Positions 45,348 to 53,626 of a stretch of DNA of 64,000 bases are shown one piece after another. The stretch is from VRUE01 sp963697695. GTDB lineage: Bacteria; Actinomycetota; Thermoleophilia; Solirubrobacterales; 70-9. The stretch is from positions 744,001 to 808,000 of the forward strand of contig OY969094.1 in assembly GCA_963697695.1 (NCBI GenBank). Direction: 5' to 3'. A program made the position numbers and the translations under genes. How positions within the stretch are numbered: position 1 is the first letter of the stretch; the number at the start of each line of letters is the position of its first letter. Under the pieces are notes generated by a model that ran no database searches, was not told the origin of the DNA, and saw only the letters and a list, made by a program, of their open reading frames with translations.

Positions 45348-46384
45348 GAGCCGGGGCAGACTCTGATCGCTTGCGCACGGGCATTGCGGAGCTTGCGCTT
45401 GACACGGGCCGCACGCCGATGGAGGGAAACGCGAGTCCCGCCACGAGCGTGGCGCTCGTGGCGGCGGAGGCGCTGGTGCTGCCTCTTGAGGGACAGCACG
45501 CGGCGCTCCGCCAGGAAGCAGGGAGACTGGGGCGTGGCCTTTGGCCTCGTTACCCGCGCTCGAAGCCTGATGCTGGACACGTCCTGATAGGCCCCATCCA
45601 ATGGGTGCGAGGCAACGAAGGTTGCCGTCTCGTCAAAGGCGGTTTCCGGGAGCGCAAGCTGGAAACCAACCGTGCCCCCACTGCTGACCGCGGAGTAGCC
45701 GGCGCTGCCACCCCCAGGCCAGGTCACCGACAGATTGAAGGGAAGGCCGTCGGGAGCGGGCAGGCCGTTAGCCAGATTAGCCGTGGCGTAGAGAACGCCC
45801 GTGGCGCTTACGCGTTTCACTTTGCGTATGGCCACACCGAGATAGTGCAGGGGAGGTTGAACCGTGAAGTCGTAGGGGAAGGTTTCGAATTGAGCGGGGC
45901 TCGTTCGGGTGGCGCTGGTGAAAAACTCGAGATAGGAAGCATTGGCGTCGGTTGCCTGGACCGTGATCGCCGTACGCGCAGTGCCGCTCCCCGAAAGCGA
46001 GTAGACGGGACCGCGGCCGTCTTCGCATTCATATCCCGTCGCGTCGTCGAAGACGCTTCCCCAGTTGTAGTCATCGATTCCCTGGGCGAAGACCATGCAG
46101 ACCGGGAAATACCCGGGAGAACCCGTGGAGGGGACACTGTGCCAGTCAACGTAGATCACGTCGCGCGTGGTAACCGGTGGCAGGCGCCAGATTGCGACCT
46201 GGACAGAACCGGCGAAATTGGCCTCTTCCCGGTGATTGTTCAGCTGGCCGTTGTAGTGCTGACCCACCGCGATCAAGGGCGCCTCGCTTGGCTTTCGGCC
46301 ACCGCCTTCAAAGGCGGCGGCGGGGGCAGCAACTCCCAGCGCCGTGATTGAGATCATCGCCACCGCAGCAGTAAAAGCCCTCAT
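45344..46384 (-). CDS. Secreted protein of unknown function
   Basis: 346 residues with a signal peptide (MRAFTAAVAMISITALGVAAPAAA). The mature part is beta-rich (WRLPPVTTRDVIYVDWHSV, GSGTARTAITVQATD, LPFNLSVTWPGGGSAGYSAV), resembling carbohydrate- or protein-binding folds. The last 60 residues are highly basic (LKRQHQRLRRHERHARGG). The stop overlaps the cutinase start, so the two are co-expressed. Confidence 0.6.
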   Translation of the reverse strand: MRAFTAAVAMISITALGVAAPAAAFEGGGRKPSEAPLIAVGQHYNGQLNNHREEANFAGSVQVAIWRLPPVTTRDVIYVDWHSVPSTGSPGYFPVCMVFAQGIDDYNWGSVFDDATGYECEDGRGPVYSLSGSGTARTAITVQATDANASYLEFFTSATRTSPAQFETFPYDFTVQPPLHYLGVAIRKVKRVSATGVLYATANLANGLPAPDGLPFNLSVTWPGGGSAGYSAVSSGGTVGFQLALPETAFDETATFVASHPLDGAYQDVSSIRLRARVTRPKATPQSPCFLAERRVLSLKRQHQRLRRHERHARGGTRVSLHRRAARVKRKLRNARAQAIRVCPGS

Positions 46385-46449
46385 TAACCCCGCCCTCTGA
46401 TTTCACACTGTGCCGTCGTAGACCGCGCAGACTACTATTAGCGCTCAGC

Positions 46450-46455
46450 TATAGT
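46450..46455 (+). promoter_or_regulatory. Putative -10 box of the gene at 46462 (leaderless)
   Basis: TATAGT ends 6 bases before the GTG at 46462 and no Shine-Dalgarno intervenes. It lies in the 77-base divergent gap shared with the secreted-protein gene at 45344. Confidence 0.4.
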
Positions 46456-46461
46456 CGTGCG

Positions 46462-46800
46462 GTGGCGGAGATCGAGGTCACTGTTGAATTCCCTGCGGAC
46501 CGCGGGACCTTTCTAGAACGCGAAGTCGAGGCGCCGAAGCCCATAGGAGAACGCGCTGCTCCTGAACGGACACTGGAGCGTGGACGGGACGTGGGGTCGG
46601 CTGACGCCATGGGGATCAGCCTGCGCCTGCGCCGCACAGTTCACTCTCTGGGCGACTGCGCCGGCGCACTTCAAGAGACCAAACGCGAGATGCATGAGCT
46701 CCCGGAATCGATTCGCGAGCTGGCCGGAGTAGACCACACGCTCGCGGTGCTTGGGCGGCAGATACTGACACCAAGACCCTTTCGCTTCTTCGGCAAGTGA
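46462..46800 (+). CDS. Hypothetical protein
   Basis: 112 residues from GTG 46462. It is charged and soluble (MAEIEVTVEFPADRGTFLEREVE), with a helical middle, TKREMHELPESIRELAGVDH, and no transmembrane segment. No family is recognised. It is 7 bases upstream of the channel-like gene and may be an accessory subunit. Confidence 0.5.
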   Translation: MAEIEVTVEFPADRGTFLEREVEAPKPIGERAAPERTLERGRDVGSADAMGISLRLRRTVHSLGDCAGALQETKREMHELPESIRELAGVDHTLAVLGRQILTPRPFRFFGK

Positions 46801-46807
46801 GAGTGTT

Positions 46808-47635
46808 GTGCCCACGAAGGACTGGGAAGGTGACGCAAGAGCCTTTTACCTTCAGGAGTACAGACTGGCAGGCGAGGCACTTGCCCAGGCCACCGGACCA
46901 GACCGGTTGAAGCGCTGGGCCCTACGGCTGCCGATCCCCTCAGACCGAAAACCCCCACCCTCTCGCGAGCTGGAAAGCGTGCTGGCTACAGCTGTGCATG
47001 CTTTCCGCTCTGACGCACGCTCGCTCCTGAGCGATCTGGAGCTTGAGATCTCCCGCAACCACGTCACGCTCAGGGTGGAGAACCGGACCGACGAGGAAGC
47101 AATTCGGATCGCCGAGCAGCTGATCAGTCTGCTCGAACGCCTCCCGCATGCCCGGACTGGCTCCGCGTTGCGACGCCGGCCCTGGGTGCTCGGGACGCTG
47201 CTCGTAGCGCTGGCCACCGTCGGCCTGTCCTTCTGCTCGATCTCGGCGGTCGCGCTTGTGGCACTCGGCATCGCCACGGCAGCAACCACCGTGGTCGCGG
47301 TCGGTTACGCGGCGTGGCGGCATGCCGAAGGGGTCTCCACCGCCCTGAAGATGATGCCTGTGGTCCTGATGGTGGGGTTTGCCCTCATCTACGGCGCCGC
47401 AGGCACCGGCGACCATCTCCGCGATCCGCTGATCCTTTCGCTGCAGGCGATGGTCACCGGCGGCTTCGGAGACATCGAGACATTCGGCTGGACGAGAAGC
47501 ATCGTCTATCTCGAGATGCTGTTGCTTTGGGTGGGCGTCACGGTCGCCATCGTCGCGGTGGCTCGTCGCTTCGAGCGCATCGACGTGGCGCTCGCCGACG
47601 AGCCCCCCAAAGAGCCGGAGGCAAGCGCGATTTAG
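46808..47635 (+). CDS. Potassium-channel-like membrane protein
   Basis: 275 residues from GTG 46808. The first 120 residues are cytoplasmic and charged. Four hydrophobic segments follow (about 126-147, 149-170, 181-198, 231-252). Before the last, LSLQAMVTGGFGDIETFGW (about 211-228) looks like a pore helix and filter, with TGGFGD (217-222) in place of the usual TVGYGD. This resembles Ion_trans_2-type channels, but the filter differs, so ion selectivity is uncertain. Confidence 0.6.
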   Translation: MPTKDWEGDARAFYLQEYRLAGEALAQATGPDRLKRWALRLPIPSDRKPPPSRELESVLATAVHAFRSDARSLLSDLELEISRNHVTLRVENRTDEEAIRIAEQLISLLERLPHARTGSALRRRPWVLGTLLVALATVGLSFCSISAVALVALGIATAATTVVAVGYAAWRHAEGVSTALKMMPVVLMVGFALIYGAAGTGDHLRDPLILSLQAMVTGGFGDIETFGWTRSIVYLEMLLLWVGVTVAIVAVARRFERIDVALADEPPKEPEASAI

Positions 47636-47638
47636 AGT
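47633..47638 (+). promoter_or_regulatory. Putative -10 box of the tlpA-like gene (leaderless)
   Basis: TAGAGT overlaps the upstream stop codon and ends 7 bases before the GTG at 47646. There is no Shine-Dalgarno between them. Confidence 0.35.
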
Positions 47639-47645
47639 CTCAGCT

Positions 47646-48167
47646 GTGAGCGCGCGCTCTTTTGTCGCCTTCCTCGCCGTGCTGGCCGTCGTCGGCCTGC
47701 TCGGCTTTGGCCTGCTGAGCAAGGGAAATGCCGAGATCTCGGTCGGCGAGCCCGTCCCCGACAAGGTGCTGCCCAAACTGCCGGGTCCAGGCCAGGGATC
47801 GGTCGCCGGCTACCGCGGCGACTGGGTACTGGTCAACCTCTGGGCCTCCTGGTGTGAGCCATGCCGTGAAGAGGCGCCGGCGCTGGAGCGCTTCCAGGGT
47901 CACTTCAGCGATCGCAACGTGACGGTGCTCGGCGTCAACGTCCAGGACAATCGCGACGACGCCCTGGCCTTCCTGCGCGACTACCGGACGACTTACCCGC
48001 AGCTGCGCTCGGTGGGCGACGAGCGCAGCGCGGCGTTCGGCTCCACCGGCGTGCCGGAGAACTTCCTCGTCGACCCCGAGGGGCGGCTCGCGCTGATCTG
48101 GCGGGGACCGGTCGATGACGAGTTCCTCGCCGAGAACGTCGTCCCCCTCCTCAAAAGGCAGCAGTGA
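47646..48167 (+). CDS. TlpA/ResA/CcmG-like thiol-disulfide oxidoreductase
   Basis: 173 residues from GTG 47646. A membrane anchor (about 5-22) precedes a thioredoxin fold with NLWASWCEPCREEAPAL; CEPC is the active site. FGSTGVPENFLVDPEGRL has the cis-Pro loop (GVP). It acts outside the membrane, keeping cytochrome c heme-binding cysteines reduced. It is joined to ccmH, 10 kb away from ccmEF. Confidence 0.88.
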   Translation: MSARSFVAFLAVLAVVGLLGFGLLSKGNAEISVGEPVPDKVLPKLPGPGQGSVAGYRGDWVLVNLWASWCEPCREEAPALERFQGHFSDRNVTVLGVNVQDNRDDALAFLRDYRTTYPQLRSVGDERSAAFGSTGVPENFLVDPEGRLALIWRGPVDDEFLAENVVPLLKRQQ

Positions 48168-48649
48168 TGCGCGTCTGGCTGCTTGCCGCGATCGGTGCCG
48201 CCATCCTGGCGCTCGCCGCCCCTGTCGCCGCCGCGCCAACCGCTGCATCCCCAGAGCCGAAAACCACCCTCAGCGACGTCGAAGACGAGGTGATGTGCCC
48301 GATCTGCGGCACCCTGCTCGAGCTGGCGGACTCGCCGCAGGCACGCCGGCAGAAGGTCTACATCGCCAAGCTGATCGCGGCAGGCAAGACGAAGGACCAG
48401 ATCGAGGACGCCCTCGTCGCCCAATACGGACGAGCCGTCCTGGCCCAGCCGAAGGGGTCGGGCTTCGACCTATCCGCCTACCTGGTGCCGGCGGTAGCCC
48501 TCCTCGTCGCGCTCGTCGCCCTGGCGTTCGGCATCGCCCGCTGGCGACGGGACGGCGACGCAGCGGGGGCGAAGGCTGCGAGCAGAGCCGGCCCGCAAGG
48601 CGAGGACGCACAGCGACTCGAGGCCGACCTCGAGCGCTATGACCTCTAG
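48167..48649 (+). CDS. ccmH: Cytochrome c maturation protein CcmH
   Basis: 160 residues from ATG 48167, which overlaps the upstream stop; GTG 48164 is an alternative. After a signal peptide, VEDEVMCPICGTLLELADSPQARR holds the redox CPxC motif (normally LRCxxC). A C-terminal helix (YLVPAVALLVALVALAFGIA) anchors it. It reduces the cysteines of apocytochrome c for heme ligation by CcmF. Confidence 0.88.
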   Translation: MRVWLLAAIGAAILALAAPVAAAPTAASPEPKTTLSDVEDEVMCPICGTLLELADSPQARRQKVYIAKLIAAGKTKDQIEDALVAQYGRAVLAQPKGSGFDLSAYLVPAVALLVALVALAFGIARWRRDGDAAGAKAASRAGPQGEDAQRLEADLERYDL

Positions 48650-48664
48650 CGCGAATCCAGCGCC

Positions 48665-49300
48665 CTACTCCTGAACGACGAGGCCGGTCAGCTGCGCTGC
48701 CGGCCGCCGGGGGACTTCGCTGCGGGGGCCGCAAGCGAGAATCGCCTCGGCCCACTGCGCGACCGCCATCAGCGCCTCCTCATCGCCCTGCAGCGGCGGA
48801 CCGTCGATCACCAACAGGTCGTAAGCGCGCCCCAGCTTCTCAGTCGCGTGGCGGAAATCGTCCGAACCGAGCAGCGTCGCCATGGATGAAGTGGGATCGC
48901 CCGCAACGATGCAGACGAGGGGCTCCGTAGCCCGCCCCGATGCCGGGCCGGCGAGGATGAGCGACTGAAGGATCTGCGCCGCCTCAGCCTCGCCACGCAG
49001 GTACTCGTGCAGCCCAGGACCTGGAGCCAGCTCGAGCGTGGTGGCAAGCACCGGGGTCGCGAGGTCGCACTCGAGCAGAGCAACCCGCTTACCCTCGGCG
49101 GCGGCCGCCGTGGCAAGCCCGAGGGCGACCGTCGTCGAAGCGGCGCCGCTGGTCATCACCGGCGAGGCGCCGGCGAGGGTCTTGGAGAGACCGGCGAAGG
49201 CGTCGAGAGTCCCGCGGCCGAGCGAGCCGAGCCGCTCAGACCCATTCCGCGCAGCCGGGATCTCAGCGAGCACCGGCGGCTGCTTACGGCGACGCAGCAT
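48665..49300 (-). CDS. BY-kinase/CpsD-like ATPase with degenerate Walker A
   Basis: 211 residues from ATG 49300 (GTG 49303 also possible), overlapping the argS stop. VALLECDLATPVL is a Walker A' strand and YDLLVIDGPPLQGDEEAL a Walker B. But where Walker A should be, VMTSGAASTTVALGLA lacks the Gly-Lys-Thr/Ser. The fold is that of capsule-type ParA/BY kinases, yet ATP binding is doubtful. It has no membrane segment. It may be a regulatory pseudoenzyme. Confidence 0.65.
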   Translation of the reverse strand: MLRRRKQPPVLAEIPAARNGSERLGSLGRGTLDAFAGLSKTLAGASPVMTSGAASTTVALGLATAAAAEGKRVALLECDLATPVLATTLELAPGPGLHEYLRGEAEAAQILQSLILAGPASGRATEPLVCIVAGDPTSSMATLLGSDDFRHATEKLGRAYDLLVIDGPPLQGDEEALMAVAQWAEAILACGPRSEVPRRPAAQLTGLVVQE

Positions 49301-50943
49301 CACATTCGCTCGGGAGCGGAAATGCCGAGCAGGCTGAGGGCGCCCGCGATCGTCTCCTTCGCGAGTAGCGCCAGGGCGAGGCGCGAGCGCTCGACTCCCT
49401 CGCCCTCTGCTCCGACGACCTGGCAGTCGCGGTAGAAGGCGTGGAAGTCCGCCGCCACGGCGGTCGAGTAGGCGCAGACCCGGTGCGGGGCACGTCGCGC
49501 GGCCGCCTCGCGAACCTCGCCCGGGAACTCGAGCAGGCGCTTGACCAGATCCTTCTCGGCCGGCTCGAGCGGAGTCTCCGGCGTGGGAATGCCGGCTCCT
49601 TCGGCTGCTTGCCCACTTTCCATGCCGGCTTTGCGCAGGATGCTGGCGATGCGAGCGTGGGCGTACTGGACGTAGTAGACGGGGTTGTCGTTGGACTGCC
49701 GTCGCGCCAGCTCCAGGTCGAGGTCGACCGTGGTGTCATGGCTGCGCCAGAGCATGAACCAGCGGGTCGCGTCGACTCCGATGTCGTCGAGCAGCTCGTC
49801 GAGCGAGACGAAGTCGCCGCTGCGCTTCGACATCTGCGCCCGCTCGCCGCTTTCGACGATGTGCACCAGACGCATGATCAGCACCTCGAGCTTCTCGGGA
49901 TCTGCATCCAACCCGGCGACGACCGCCTTCAGCCGGGCGACGTAGCCATGGTGGTCGGCGCCGAAAACGTCGATCAACCGCCCGAACCCCCGCTCGAGCT
50001 TGTCCCGGTGGTAGGCCACATCGGCGGCAAGATAGGTCGGCTCTCCATCGGCCCGGATCAGCACCCGATCCTTGTCGTCGCCGAAGGTCGTCGTCCGCAG
50101 CCAGAGCGCGTCTTCGCTGCGGTAGGTGTGGCCGCTCTGCTCGAGCCGCTCCAGCGCCGACTCGACCTCCCCGCGGGCGTAGAGGTCGCGCTCGGAGAAC
50201 CAGGTGTCGAAGCGGACGCCGAAGCGATCGAGGGTGCCGCGCACCTGCTCGAGGACCAGCTCGACGCCTCGCGCTCCGACTGCCTTGGCATCGCTGGGGT
50301 CGATCCCCTCGGAGCGAATGCGCTCGGCCAGCTCGCCGACATAGGCGCCCTCGTAGCCTTCCTCCGGTACCTCCTCGCCGCGCATGCGAGCCGCGATCGA
50401 AGCGGCGAAGCGGGTGATCTGCCCACCGGCGTCGTTGACGTAGAACTCGCGCTGCACCTCGTGCCCGACCGCCTCGAGCAGGCGGACCAGGGCGTCGCCG
50501 TAAGCCGCGTGACGGCCGCCGCCGACGTGCAGCGGACCGGTGGGGTTGGCGGAGACGAACTCGACCAGGATGCGTTCGGGCGAGTCGGTCGGCGCCGGGC
50601 CCAGTTGCTCGCCCTCTGCCAGGCCGGCCATCGCGCGCCGGTACCAGGCGTCGGCAAGAAAGAGGTTGACGAAGCCGGGACCGGCAACCTCGATGCGGTC
50701 GACGGTGTCGCCCAGCTGGTTTGCGAGCTCGGCACTGAAGCGGGCGGCGACGTCGCGCGGGTTTTCGCCCAGCGGCGCGGCGAGCAGCATCGCCGCGTTG
50801 GAGCTGTAGTCGCCCAGCTCCGGCTTGGGAGGCCGGTCGAGCGTCGGCTCGGGCCCTGCCGTCTCCCCATCGCGCAGAGCGCGGGCGGCGCGGTCGACCG
50901 CCGAGCGCAGCTCGGCGACGGGATCGGTTGCGGCAGTCGTCAT
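49300..50943 (-). CDS. argS: Arginine-tRNA ligase
   Basis: 547 residues from ATG 50943 (a second ATG at 50952). SANPTGPLHVGGGRHAAYGD is the class I HIGH region (HVGG here). RAQMSKRSGDFVSLDELLDDIG holds the KMSKS-like site (MSKRSG). The C-terminal DALR domain (VYYVQYAHARIASILRKAG) contacts the anticodon. It charges tRNA-Arg. Divergent from the phosphoesterase gene. Confidence 0.96.
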   Translation of the reverse strand: MTTAATDPVAELRSAVDRAARALRDGETAGPEPTLDRPPKPELGDYSSNAAMLLAAPLGENPRDVAARFSAELANQLGDTVDRIEVAGPGFVNLFLADAWYRRAMAGLAEGEQLGPAPTDSPERILVEFVSANPTGPLHVGGGRHAAYGDALVRLLEAVGHEVQREFYVNDAGGQITRFAASIAARMRGEEVPEEGYEGAYVGELAERIRSEGIDPSDAKAVGARGVELVLEQVRGTLDRFGVRFDTWFSERDLYARGEVESALERLEQSGHTYRSEDALWLRTTTFGDDKDRVLIRADGEPTYLAADVAYHRDKLERGFGRLIDVFGADHHGYVARLKAVVAGLDADPEKLEVLIMRLVHIVESGERAQMSKRSGDFVSLDELLDDIGVDATRWFMLWRSHDTTVDLDLELARRQSNDNPVYYVQYAHARIASILRKAGMESGQAAEGAGIPTPETPLEPAEKDLVKRLLEFPGEVREAAARRAPHRVCAYSTAVAADFHAFYRDCQVVGAEGEGVERSRLALALLAKETIAGALSLLGISAPERM

Positions 50944-50977
50944 CGAGCGCATCGTATGGAGGGGCGGGGGACCAGGG

Positions 50978-50983
50978 TACGCT
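50978..50983 (+). promoter_or_regulatory. Putative -10 box of the phosphoesterase gene (leaderless)
   Basis: TACGCT ends 7 bases before the GTG at 50991, in the 47-base divergent gap with argS. Confidence 0.4.
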
Positions 50984-50990
50984 GGCCGCC

Positions 50991-51731
50991 GTGCGCGTTG
51001 CTGCGATCACTGACATCCACGCCAACCTGCCCGCCCTCGAGGCGGTGCTCGGGGCGATCGACGCAGCTGAGGTCGAGGAGATCTGGTGTCTAGGCGACGT
51101 GCTCGGCTACGGGGTCGAGCCGGACGCCTGCGCCGCCCTGGTGCGGGAACGCTGCAACCTCTGTCTGGTCGGCAACCACGACCTGGCGGTGCTCGGCGGC
51201 CTCGACATCTCCTCTTTCTCCGAGGCTGCAGCGGATGCGGTCGAGTGGACCCGGGACAACGTCAGCGAGGACACTCTCGAGTTCCTGCGCGGGCTGGCGC
51301 CAAGCGGAGAGCGGACGGGCCTCGGCCTCTTCCATGCCTCCCCTCGCGATCCGATCTGGGAGTACGTGCTCTCGCTCGAGCAGGCGGGCGACTGCATGGA
51401 CGTCCAGTCGGAGCGGATCGCCCTGATCGGACATTCCCATGTGGCGCTGTTCTTCACCCGGCCAGGTGGAAGCCAGGACGGCGAGGTTCGCGGCAGCCAG
51501 GCCAGCGACGGTGCCCTGCTCGACCTCGGTGAGGGGGGCTGGCTGCTCAACCCGGGCAGCGTCGGCCAGCCCCGCGACGGCGATCCGCGCGCAGCCTGGC
51601 TCGAGCTGAATACGGAGGAGGAAACGGCACGCTTCCACCGGGTCCCCTACGAGATCGAGCGCGCCGCCTCGCCGATCCGCGCCGCCGGACTCCCCGCCCG
51701 CCTCGCAGACCGGCTCTACACCGGCCAGTGA
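50991..51731 (+). CDS. Metallophosphoesterase (calcineurin-like, YfcE/MJ0936 type)
   Basis: 246 residues from GTG 50991. AAITDIHANLPAL (DxH), EEIWCLGDVLGYG (GDxxGYG), LVGNHDLAV (GNHD), LIGHSHVALFF (GHSH) and LLNPGSVGQPRDG are the complete metal-binding set. It hydrolyses phosphodiesters or phosphoproteins; the substrate is unknown. The stop overlaps a frame of the following lipoprotein gene only if a longer start is used. Confidence 0.9.
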   Translation: MRVAAITDIHANLPALEAVLGAIDAAEVEEIWCLGDVLGYGVEPDACAALVRERCNLCLVGNHDLAVLGGLDISSFSEAAADAVEWTRDNVSEDTLEFLRGLAPSGERTGLGLFHASPRDPIWEYVLSLEQAGDCMDVQSERIALIGHSHVALFFTRPGGSQDGEVRGSQASDGALLDLGEGGWLLNPGSVGQPRDGDPRAAWLELNTEEETARFHRVPYEIERAASPIRAAGLPARLADRLYTGQ

Positions 51732-51771
51732 CGGACGATTGCAGGGAAAATCTGGGCCCAAAGGCGTTGTC

Positions 51772-51777
51772 TAGACT
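51772..51777 (+). promoter_or_regulatory. Putative -10 box of the lipoprotein-kinase operon (leaderless)
   Basis: TAGACT ends 7 bases before the GTG at 51785, with no Shine-Dalgarno. This supports that GTG over the start at 51728. Confidence 0.4.
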
Positions 51778-51784
51778 CGCTACG

Positions 51785-52333
51785 GTGCGTCAAGCGACCG
51801 CATCCTTGCTTGCCCTCATGCTCGGCGCTGCCGCCGCCGTGGCCCTCGTCTCCTGCGGCAGTGGCGAGGATGCCCAGCTGCTGCCGGGCGAAACGGCGCG
51901 TGAGATAACCGCGAACCTCGACACAGTCCGACAGCTCGCTGACGAAGGCGAATGCGTCGGCGCCGGCGACGCGGCGGAGGAAGTCAGCGCCCAGGTGGAC
52001 ACGCTGACGGAGGTAGACCCGAAGCTCAAGCAGGCGCTCGAACGCGGTGCGGTTCGCCTCAACGAAGTGGTCGCCTCCTGCGAAGAAGAAACGACCGAAG
52101 CGGTGGAACCGCCCAGTGTCCCGTCGACGGAAGAGACCGAGGAAGAACCACCGGGCCAGCAGAAGAAGCAGGAAAAGGAAGAAGAGAAGGAAGAAAAGGA
52201 AGCGGAGAAAGAAGAAAAAGAACCGCCGGGCACCCCGACGGAAACCACGCCCACCACTCCGCCGAGCGAAAGCGGCGGCACCGGCGCGCCTGGCGGCATC
52301 AGCCCGGCCAGCCCGGCAGGGGAAGGCGAATGA
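51785..52333 (+). CDS. Lipoprotein with lysine/glutamate-rich tail
   Basis: 182 residues from GTG 51785, which places a signal peptide at the N-terminus and a lipobox ALVSC at about residues 20-24. A helical domain with two further cysteines follows (GECVGAGD, VVASCEEE). The last 80 residues are low complexity: a KEKE stretch (QKKQEKEEEKEEKEAEKEEKE) and then Pro/Thr/Gly. The stop overlaps the kinase start by 4 bases (ATGA). It may be a sensor partner or cell-wall anchor for the kinase. Confidence 0.72.
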   Translation: MRQATASLLALMLGAAAAVALVSCGSGEDAQLLPGETAREITANLDTVRQLADEGECVGAGDAAEEVSAQVDTLTEVDPKLKQALERGAVRLNEVVASCEEETTEAVEPPSVPSTEETEEEPPGQQKKQEKEEEKEEKEAEKEEKEPPGTPTETTPTTPPSESGGTGAPGGISPASPAGEGE

Positions 52334-53550
52334 TGGAGGCGGGCACACTCTCAGGGCGATACGAGATCGGCGAGCGGCTCGGCTCGGGCGGGATGTCGAG
52401 CGTCCACCAGGCGACCGATCGCATCCTCGAGCGCACGGTCGCGGTCAAGATCCTCGCCGAGCACCTTTCCGACGACGAGCGCTTCGTCGCCCGCTTCCGC
52501 CGCGAGGCGCTCGCGGTCGCCAAGCTGATCCACCCCAACATCGTCCAGGTCTACGACACCGGGGTCGACGAGGGGCGCCACTACATCGTGATGGAGTACG
52601 TCCAGGGCCGTTCTGGGGCCCAGATCCTGCAGCGCCAGGGCCCACTTGATGCTGAGACGACCGCCGAGATCGGTGCCCAGGCCTGCTCCGGGCTCGACTA
52701 CGCGCACCGGCGCGGGATCATCCACCGCGACGTCAAGCCGGGCAACCTGATGGTTGTCGGCGGCCCGGTGGGCGGCGGCGAGATGACGGTCAAGCTGACC
52801 GATTTCGGCATCGCTCGGGCAGTCGAACAAACCAGGATCACCCAGGTCGGCTCGGTAGTCGGCACCGCCGCCTACCTCTCCCCCGAGCAGGTGCGCGGCG
52901 AGGAGGCGACCCCCGCCACCGACGTCTACGCGCTCGGCGTCGTGCTCTACCAGTTCCTCACCGGGCGGCTGCCATACGAGGGTTCGACCCTGGCCGAGCT
53001 GGCCGTGCGCCAGCAGAACGAGCGGCCGCTGCCGCCCAGCACCTACAACGACGAGGTGCCAGAGACCTTGGGCGCCGCCGTCCTCAGAGCCCTGGAGGGG
53101 GATCCGTCCCGCCGCTACGCCAGCGCCGGCGAGCTCGCCGGCGGTTTGCAGCTGGGTCTACAGGGGGAGGACGTGACCCTGCCGCTCGGCGACGACACCT
53201 CACCGACCCGCGTCCTGGGCGGAGAGACCGCCACCCGTCGCCTCGACCGCACCGCCCAGACCGAGTACCGTCCGGCGCCCTCGCCGACCCGGCGACCGGC
53301 GGCTCGTGCGCAGCAGCCCCCACCCGTCGCCCCTCCGCCGTCGGCGCAGAAGAAGCGGAGCGCCTTCTCCCGCTTCGCCAGGTTCGTGCTGGCCCTCGTC
53401 GCGCTCGTCCTGATCGCCGCCGCGGTTGCGGCGGCGGTGATCTACACCACCGACAAGGCCTCTGGAGTCAAGGCGAGCGAAGTCGCCGGCGACAGCGTCG
53501 ACCGGGTCGTCGAAGAGTTCAAGGAACTGGTTCAGAAGAACACTGAATGA
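52330..53550 (+). CDS. PknB-like serine/threonine protein kinase
   Basis: 406 residues. The Gly loop is LGSGGMSSV (about 17-25), the catalytic Lys is Lys40 (VAVKIL), the catalytic loop HRDVKPGN (132-139), the DFG motif at 158-160 and the activation segment ends AAYLSPEQ. A Pro-rich linker leads to one helix (FVLALVALVLIAAAVAAAVIY) and a short 45-residue outer part without PASTA repeats. It probably phosphorylates cytoplasmic targets in response to an envelope signal, perhaps via the upstream lipoprotein. Confidence 0.93.
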   Translation: MMEAGTLSGRYEIGERLGSGGMSSVHQATDRILERTVAVKILAEHLSDDERFVARFRREALAVAKLIHPNIVQVYDTGVDEGRHYIVMEYVQGRSGAQILQRQGPLDAETTAEIGAQACSGLDYAHRRGIIHRDVKPGNLMVVGGPVGGGEMTVKLTDFGIARAVEQTRITQVGSVVGTAAYLSPEQVRGEEATPATDVYALGVVLYQFLTGRLPYEGSTLAELAVRQQNERPLPPSTYNDEVPETLGAAVLRALEGDPSRRYASAGELAGGLQLGLQGEDVTLPLGDDTSPTRVLGGETATRRLDRTAQTEYRPAPSPTRRPAARAQQPPPVAPPPSAQKKRSAFSRFARFVLALVALVLIAAAVAAAVIYTTDKASGVKASEVAGDSVDRVVEEFKELVQKNTE

Positions 53551-53626
53551 GCGGCTGAACTCCTTCTCCAGATCAATCAGTTAAATTCTTCCAGCTGCGG
53601 GATCAACGCTATGGGAGAGGCTGACC

